Shown here: piece by piece, positions 6,316 through 9,783 of the stretch | Numbering within the stretch: position 1 is the stretch's first letter | Layout of the letters: each line of letters starts with the position of its first letter | Assembly: GCA_023266245.1 (NCBI GenBank) | Contig: JAHFRO010000082.1 | Span: 1 to 9,783 of the forward strand | From: Betaproteobacteria bacterium | GTDB lineage: Bacteria; Pseudomonadota; Gammaproteobacteria; Burkholderiales; SG8-41 | Length of the DNA stretch: 9,783 nucleotides | Direction of reading: 5' to 3' | Position numbers and translations under genes: made by a program | Notes under the pieces: generated by a model | Databases searched by the model: none | Seen by the model: only the letters and a program-made list of their open reading frames with translations | Told to the model about the DNA's origin: nothing

Positions 6316-7317
6316 CTAAGTCCCCACCGTCAGCACGATCTTGCCGATGTGCTGGCTCGATTCCATCAACGCGTGCGCCTTGGCCGCCTCGGCGAGCGGG
6401 AAGGTGGCGTGCACCACCGGCTTGATCTTCCCCGCCTCGATCAGCGGCCAGACCTTGTCCCGCAGCGCCTTGGCGATTGCGGCCTTGAATTCCACCGACC
6501 GCGGCCGCAGCGTCGAACCGGTGAGCGTGAGCCGCCGCGTCATCAGCTCGGCGACGTTGATCTCGGCCTTGGCGCCGCGCAGGAAGGCGATGAACACCAG
6601 CCGCCCGTCCTCGGCCAGCGCCTTCATCTCGCGCGGCACGTAGTCGCCCCCCACCATGTCGAGGATCACGTCCACGCCGCGCCCGTTGGTCGCGGCCCTC
6701 ACCACCTCGACGAAGTCCTCGGTCTTGTAATGGATGGCGCGCTCCGCGCCGAGCCGTTCGCAGGCGCGGCATTTCTCGTCACTGCCTGCGGTGGCGAACA
6801 CGCGGTGGCCGAGCGCCGCCATCATCTGGATCGCGGTCACGCCGATGCCGCTGGTTCCGCCCTGAACCATGAAAGTCTCTCCCGGCCTGAGGCCGGCGCG
6901 GTCGATCACGTTGCTCCACACGGTGAAGCAGGTTTCCGGCAGCGAGGCCGCCTCGACCGCGGTGAGCCCCTTGGGAATCGGCAGGCAGTTGGAGGCGGGC
7001 GCGATGCAGTACTCGGCGTAGCCGCCGCCGGGCGTCAGGGCGCACGCGGCGTCGCCCACTTGCCATTGCGTTACGCCGGCACCGAGCTGCACGACGGTGC
7101 CTGCGACTTCCAGCCCGGGCAGGGGTGAGGCGCCCGCGGGCACCGGGTAACGTCCCATGCGCTGCAGCACGTCGGGGCGGTTGACGCCGGCGGCTGCAAC
7201 CTTGATCAGCACGTCGCCGGCGCTGGGCCGCGGCAGCGGCTGTGCGGCCGGCCGCAGCGCCTCAGGGCCGCCCGGGGCGCTGATCACCACCCCTCTCATC
7301 TGATCGGGCAGGCTCAT
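6316..7317 (-). CDS. NAD(P)H quinone oxidoreductase, PIG3-like zinc-independent MDR family
   Basis: A cytoplasmic medium-chain dehydrogenase/reductase of the quinone oxidoreductase (PIG3/QOR) branch, which transfers hydride from NAD(P)H to quinones or similar acceptors. With the start at 7317 it has 333 residues, the usual length. Visible marks are APGGPEALRP near the start, AGVNRPDVLQRMGRYP (about 44-58), PGLEVAGTV, GGYAEY, the nucleotide-binding VQGGTSGIGVTAIQ (about 151-164), GVDVILDMVGGDY, and the C-terminal HIGKIVLTV. The structural and catalytic zinc ligands of alcohol dehydrogenases are absent, as normal here. An ATG at 7365 would add 16 residues coded by a heptamer repeat and is probably wrong; an ATG at 7299 (MRGVVIS) is the other good candidate. 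None has a clear ribosome site. It is convergent with the HD gene and divergent from the Bug gene. Confidence 0.92.
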   Translation of the reverse strand: MSLPDQMRGVVISAPGGPEALRPAAQPLPRPSAGDVLIKVAAAGVNRPDVLQRMGRYPVPAGASPLPGLEVAGTVVQLGAGVTQWQVGDAACALTPGGGYAEYCIAPASNCLPIPKGLTAVEAASLPETCFTVWSNVIDRAGLRPGETFMVQGGTSGIGVTAIQMMAALGHRVFATAGSDEKCRACERLGAERAIHYKTEDFVEVVRAATNGRGVDVILDMVGGDYVPREMKALAEDGRLVFIAFLRGAKAEINVAELMTRRLTLTGSTLRPRSVEFKAAIAKALRDKVWPLIEAGKIKPVVHATFPLAEAAKAHALMESSQHIGKIVLTVGT

Positions 7318-7321
7318 GCTC

Positions 7322-7368
7322 GTGAATCGTGAGTCGTGAATCGTGAGTCGAATGTCGGGATTCATGAC
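7322..7368. repeat. Period-7 tandem array closed by an inverted copy
   Basis: GTGAATC, GTGAGTC, GTGAATC, GTGAGTC run without a break over 7322-7349. GATTCATGAC at 7359-7368 is the reverse complement of GTCGTGAATC (7333-7342) with one difference. The array lies immediately upstream of the oxidoreductase start and, read as code on the minus strand, would give the false peptide LTIHDSRFT. Confidence 0.75.
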
Positions 7369-7370
7369 GT

Positions 7371-7378
7371 TTTATACT
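7371..7378. promoter_or_regulatory. Candidate -10 elements in the oxidoreductase/Bug divergent spacer
   Basis: TATACT (7373-7378, plus strand) could be the -10 of the Bug gene. The overlapping TATAAA (7376 down to 7371, minus strand) could be the -10 of the oxidoreductase. Neither has a convincing -35 at 16-18 bases. This is the only AT-rich patch in the spacer. Confidence 0.3.
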
Positions 7379-7379
7379 A

Positions 7380-7428
7380 GCACGCTGCATTTCGTCGGTG
7401 TGGCAGCGTGCCGCGACGGGCACGCTGC
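7380..7428 (+). promoter_or_regulatory. Triple 9-bp motif in alternating orientation, operator or leader switch
   Basis: GCACGCTGC at 7380-7388, its reverse complement GCAGCGTGC at 7403-7411, and GCACGCTGC again at 7420-7428. Copies 2 and 3 extend to a perfect 10-bp stem (7403-7412 with 7419-7428, 6-nt loop). Copies 1 and 2 can instead pair around a 14-nt loop, so the two hairpins exclude each other. The set lies just after the candidate -10 and 70 bases before the Bug start codon. It could be a multi-site operator or an RNA switch; no T run follows the 2:3 stem. Confidence 0.5.
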
Positions 7429-7483
7429 TCGTTCAGGGCAAGGTGGAGAGCGCCTGCCGGCAGCCAGGCTGGCGCTGATACAG

Positions 7484-7496
7484 GGAGGAGGAGGAG
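7484..7496 (+). promoter_or_regulatory. Very strong Shine-Dalgarno of the Bug gene
   Basis: GGAGGAGGAGGAG directly before the ATG at 7498 gives several near-perfect registers. It fixes the start at 7498 rather than the upstream in-frame GTG at 7408, which would add 30 Arg-rich residues before the signal peptide. Confidence 0.85.
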
Positions 7497-7497
7497 C

Positions 7498-8475
7498 ATG
7501 AAAGCAAGAGCCGTGCTGAACCTGATACTGGCAGCGTCCTGTGCCGCTGCGAGCGCCGCGGCGCCGGGACAATCCAGGGATTTTCCCAGCCGTCCGGTGC
7601 GCATGATCGTGCCATTTCCGCCGGGGGGCAGCGTGGACGTGGTCGCTCGCATCCTCGGCAACAAGCTGACGGAAGTGATGGGCCAGAACGTGGTGGTGGA
7701 CAACCGCCCCGGCGCCTCCGGCAACATCGGCACCGAGCTCGCTGCGCGCGCCGTCGCGGACGGCCATACCCTCATGATCACGACCATTCCGCTGGTGGTC
7801 AATCCCAGCCTGTTCAGCAACCTTCCGTTCAATGTCGTCAGGGATTTCGCCCCGGTCTCATTGCTCGCGGCCGCCCCGTTCGTGCTCGTGGTCCATCCCT
7901 CGGTGCCGGCGGCGTCGGTGAAGGAGCTGATCGCGTTTGCACGCTCGAGGCCCGGGCAGCTCAACTACGCATCAGCGGGAAGCGGCACCAATCTGCACGT
8001 GGCCGCCGAGCTGTTCAAGAATCTCGCCAAGGTGCACATCGTTCATGTGCCGTACAAGGGCGGCGGTCCGGCATTGGCCGCGCTGCTCGGGGGGGAATCG
8101 CACCTGAGTTTCCTCGGCGTGGTGGCGGTCGTTCAACATGTCAGGACAGGCAAAATGCGTGCGTTGGGCGTGACCGCCGATAAACGCTCGTCGGCGCTGG
8201 CCGAGGTACCGACCATCGCGGAAGCGGGGGTGCCCGGCTACGAGTTCACGAGCTGGTACGGAGTGCTGGCTCCGTCGGCAACACCGGCGGACAGGGTCAT
8301 TGCGCTGAACGGCCATCTCAGGAATGCGCTGCGCGCGCCCGACATGGCAGAGCGCTTCGCAAAGGAAGGCGCCGACATCATCGCGGGCTACCCGGAGGAA
8401 TTCGCCAGACATCTGCGCACCGAGCTCGTGAAATGGGCGAAGGTCGTCAAGGAAAGCGGCCTCAAGGCCGAGTAA
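7498..8475 (+). CDS. Bug/TctC-family periplasmic solute-binding protein
   Basis: Bug proteins are periplasmic receptors of tripartite tricarboxylate transporters and bind carboxylates, amino acids or aromatic acids. This one has 325 residues, the family norm. A Sec signal covers about 1-22 (MKARAV, a hydrophobic stretch, then an Ala-rich cleavage site near ASAAA). Cys15 after LAAS is a weak lipobox look-alike. Family marks are SRPVRMIVPFPPGGSVDVVAR (31-51), the NRPGASGNIGTE loop (69-80), LNYASAGSGTNLHVAAELFK, HVPYKGGGPALAALLGG, and a C-terminal helix ending in KWAKVVKESGLKAE. The ligand cannot be told from the sequence. No TctA or TctB membrane genes are in view; many Bug genes are such orphans. 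It leads a co-directional set with a PuuE-like hydrolase and an alpha/beta hydrolase, suggesting that the bound compound is then hydrolysed. Confidence 0.95.
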   Translation: MKARAVLNLILAASCAAASAAAPGQSRDFPSRPVRMIVPFPPGGSVDVVARILGNKLTEVMGQNVVVDNRPGASGNIGTELAARAVADGHTLMITTIPLVVNPSLFSNLPFNVVRDFAPVSLLAAAPFVLVVHPSVPAASVKELIAFARSRPGQLNYASAGSGTNLHVAAELFKNLAKVHIVHVPYKGGGPALAALLGGESHLSFLGVVAVVQHVRTGKMRALGVTADKRSSALAEVPTIAEAGVPGYEFTSWYGVLAPSATPADRVIALNGHLRNALRAPDMAERFAKEGADIIAGYPEEFARHLRTELVKWAKVVKESGLKAE

Positions 8476-8557
8476 TTAAGTGACTGAGTGATTAAGTGAC
8501 GGGGTCAATCAGTGGGTGGTGGCGAGACGGCGGCATTGCTCATCACTTAATCACTTG
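8475..8557. repeat. Period-8 tandem array with inverted counterpart
   Basis: Three units (ATTAAGTG, ACTGAGTG, ATTAAGTG) cover 8475-8498, starting at the last base of the Bug stop codon. AGTGATTAAGTGA (8487-8499) is repeated as a perfect 13-bp reverse complement at 8543-8555, with a 43-base gap. The hairpin lies in the Bug/deacetylase spacer. It has no T run, so termination is unsure. The remaining spacer up to 8625 shows no clear promoter. Confidence 0.75.
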
Positions 8558-8625
8558 AGGGATGGAAGCGGCGGCGAACATGCGGCGGTGCCAAGTTGTG
8601 GTAAGTTTAGACGGTAATTCCGCCT

Positions 8626-8632
8626 AAGGAGA
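8626..8632 (+). promoter_or_regulatory. Ribosome binding site deciding a GTG start
   Basis: AAGGAGA lies 6 bases before GTG 8639-8641 and supports this non-ATG start for the deacetylase-like gene. Confidence 0.75.
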
Positions 8633-8638
8633 ACCGAA

Positions 8639-9550
8639 GTGGCTTCCAACCTGCTGCCGCGCCACAACCGCTACGACTATTCACCCATCACCGAGCGCAA
8701 GGACTACCGCTGGCCGGGCGGCAAGCGGCTCGCGTTCTGCATCACCACCAATATCGAGTGCTTCGCCTTCGGCAAGGGCCGGGGCCATGACAACGCCAAG
8801 CTCGGCGAGCCGCAGACGCAGCGCAATTACTCCTGGCGCGACTACGGCAACCGCGTCGGCATCTGGCGCCTGTTCGAACTTGCCGACGAGCTCGCGATGC
8901 CGCTCGCGCACAACACCAACAGCCTGCTCTACGAATTCGCGCCGCAGATCTTCCAGCGCGTCCGCGCCCGCGGCGACGAGATCGTCGCCCACGGCCGCAG
9001 CAACTCGGAAAATCTGCACGATTTTCGTTGGGAGGCCGACGAGGCGCGCGTGATCCAGGAGGTGACCGAGACCTTCACCCGCAACGAGGGCAGGCGGCCG
9101 AAGGGCTGGATGGGAGCCGGCGCCTACGAGAACCCGTGGACACCCGATCTGCTGAAGGAAGCGGGCTATACCTACCTCATGGACTGGCCGTGCGACGACC
9201 AGCCGTTCTGGATGCGAACGCGCTCGGGGCCGATCCTTTCCGTGCCGTACCCGGTCGAGATCAACGACTCGCCGCAAGTGGTGCACCGGCAGCACAGCGC
9301 ACGCGAATTCTGCGACATGCTAGTGGACCAGTTCGAGGAGATGATCGAGCAGTGCGCCAAGGCGCCGCTGGTATGCAACCTCTCGATCCATCCCTACGTC
9401 TTTGGGCAGCCGTTCCGGCTGCGCCCGCTGCGCCAGGCGCTCAAGCACTGCTTTTCGCATAAATTCATGGATCGCGTCTGGAAGTGCAAGCCGGTCGACG
9501 TCGCCGATTACTGCTATTCACTGCCGGCGGGAACGCTACCGGGAAGCTGA
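8639..9550 (+). CDS. PuuE/NodB-like polysaccharide deacetylase-family hydrolase (possible cyclic imidase or allantoinase-like)
   Basis: 303 residues, GTG start set by AAGGAGA, no signal peptide, so cytoplasmic. It belongs to the NodB-homology fold in the PuuE-like branch. Visible marks are LLPRHNRYDYSPI near the start, the strand LAFCITTNIECF (31-42), EIVAHGRSNSENL (114-126), GWMGAGAYENPWTPDLLKEAGY (157-178), DWPCDDQPFW (182-191), VPYPVEIND (202-210) and NLSIHPYVFGQPFR (247-260). Classical deacetylases have TFDD at strand one and HGxSH later; here these read TTNIE and HGRSN, so only H118 and H251 remain as obvious histidine ligands. This fits the cyclic-amide-hydrolysing (allantoinase or imidase-like) side of the family better than sugar deacetylation; the substrate is unknown. 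It lies between a Bug receptor and an alpha/beta hydrolase on the same strand. Confidence 0.88.
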   Translation: MASNLLPRHNRYDYSPITERKDYRWPGGKRLAFCITTNIECFAFGKGRGHDNAKLGEPQTQRNYSWRDYGNRVGIWRLFELADELAMPLAHNTNSLLYEFAPQIFQRVRARGDEIVAHGRSNSENLHDFRWEADEARVIQEVTETFTRNEGRRPKGWMGAGAYENPWTPDLLKEAGYTYLMDWPCDDQPFWMRTRSGPILSVPYPVEINDSPQVVHRQHSAREFCDMLVDQFEEMIEQCAKAPLVCNLSIHPYVFGQPFRLRPLRQALKHCFSHKFMDRVWKCKPVDVADYCYSLPAGTLPGS

Positions 9551-9552
9551 AA

Positions 9553-9568
9553 CGGCGGTCTTCCGCCG
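9553..9568 (+). other. Small intercistronic hairpin
   Basis: CGGCGG (9553-9558) pairs with CCGCCG (9563-9568) around a TCTT loop, just after the deacetylase stop and before the next gene's ribosome site (GGAG, 9590-9593). There is no T run; it may stabilise the upstream message or mean nothing. Confidence 0.4.
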
Positions 9569-9599
9569 CGAAGTGCCAACTCAAAGATCGGAGCACGCC

Positions 9600-9783
9600 A
9601 TGTCGAAAATCTGGAGTGCGGAATACTGGGCGAAAAAGGGCAAGGTTGATCTCTACCTCTATCGCAAGTGCGCCAAACAGCCGAAGCAGGGCGCCAACCC
9701 GCCGGTGCTGTTTCTGGTGCACGGCTCCTCCTTCTCGAGCCGGCCGGGCTATGACCTCACCGTGCCCGGCCGCTCCGACTATT
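9600..9783 (+). CDS. Alpha/beta hydrolase, N-terminal part, cut by the window end
   Basis: The ATG at 9600 has GGAG six bases upstream, and an open frame of 61 codons runs off the window. The peptide starts MSKIWSAEYWAKKGKVDLYLYRK and then reads PVLFLVHGSSFSSRPGYDL. A hydrophobic strand ending in HG(S/G) is the oxyanion-hole motif of alpha/beta hydrolases. The nucleophile elbow and the rest of the triad lie outside. No signal peptide. It starts 49 bases after the deacetylase-like gene and is probably in the same transcript. Family call is from the HG motif and the style of the N-terminus only; esterase or amidase type cannot be told. Confidence 0.8.
   Translation, partial: MSKIWSAEYWAKKGKVDLYLYRKCAKQPKQGANPPVLFLVHGSSFSSRPGYDLTVPGRSDY

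Noticed and set aside
5975..6772. 265-codon minus-strand frame spanning the CACAGAG element and both flanking genes
   Set aside because: It overlaps two well-supported genes out of frame and reads the repeat as false peptides (HHRDTEAQR, LCASVVDF).
7408..7497. Upstream in-frame extension of the Bug protein from GTG 7408
   Set aside because: It would place Arg-rich residues ahead of a clear signal peptide and overlaps the alternating-motif hairpin. The strong ribosome site points to 7498.
8681..9295. 204-codon minus-strand frame inside the deacetylase-like gene
   Set aside because: It is antisense to a confidently assigned gene, rich in Val/Ala/Arg/His, with no domain seen.

Overview
The window is GC-rich, densely coded bacterial chromosome. 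It most resembles a betaproteobacterium, probably Burkholderiales-like. The reasons are the style of the Dtd and HtpX proteins, a Bug/TctC-type solute-binding protein followed by a PuuE-like deacetylase and an alpha/beta hydrolase, and the GC-biased codon use. The taxonomic call is inference from protein style, not from a search.

Layout. (1) 2-460: D-aminoacyl-tRNA deacylase (dtd), missing only its first few codons. Its stop overlaps the GTG of a 38-codon fragment that looks like the N-terminus of a chromate transporter (chrA). (2) 660-1705: a heat-shock unit, with a near-consensus sigma-32 promoter, the membrane zinc protease htpX and a strong intrinsic terminator. (3) 1753-4959, minus strand: a 1068-residue protein with an unusual architecture. 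It has a small winged-helix-like N-terminal module, a very long Ala/Glu/Lys/Arg coiled coil, one membrane helix and an AsmA-like C-terminal domain. (4) 5187-6146: an HD/PDEase-type metal-dependent phosphohydrolase, divergent from the AsmA-like gene across a 227-bp spacer. (5) 6167-6304: an inverted-repeat element built from CACAGAG units, between the HD gene and a convergent NAD(P)H quinone oxidoreductase (6316-7317, minus strand). (6) 7498 to the window end: three co-directional genes, a Bug-type periplasmic binding protein, a PuuE/NodB-like deacetylase or imidase, and the first 61 codons of an alpha/beta hydrolase. They look like an uptake and hydrolysis cluster for an unknown small organic or cyclic-amide substrate.

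How it fits together. dtd (translation quality control) and htpX (inner-membrane protein quality control) are housekeeping genes. The coiled-coil/AsmA hybrid would span the inner membrane, with the helix-rich part in the cytoplasm and the AsmA-like part in the periplasm. It is the best candidate here for something undescribed. The spacers carry several arrays of 7- or 8-bp units, some closed by an inverted copy. Upstream of the Bug gene, three copies of a 9-bp motif alternate in orientation and could be an operator or an RNA switch. No mobile-element genes, CRISPR array, tRNA or rRNA were seen.
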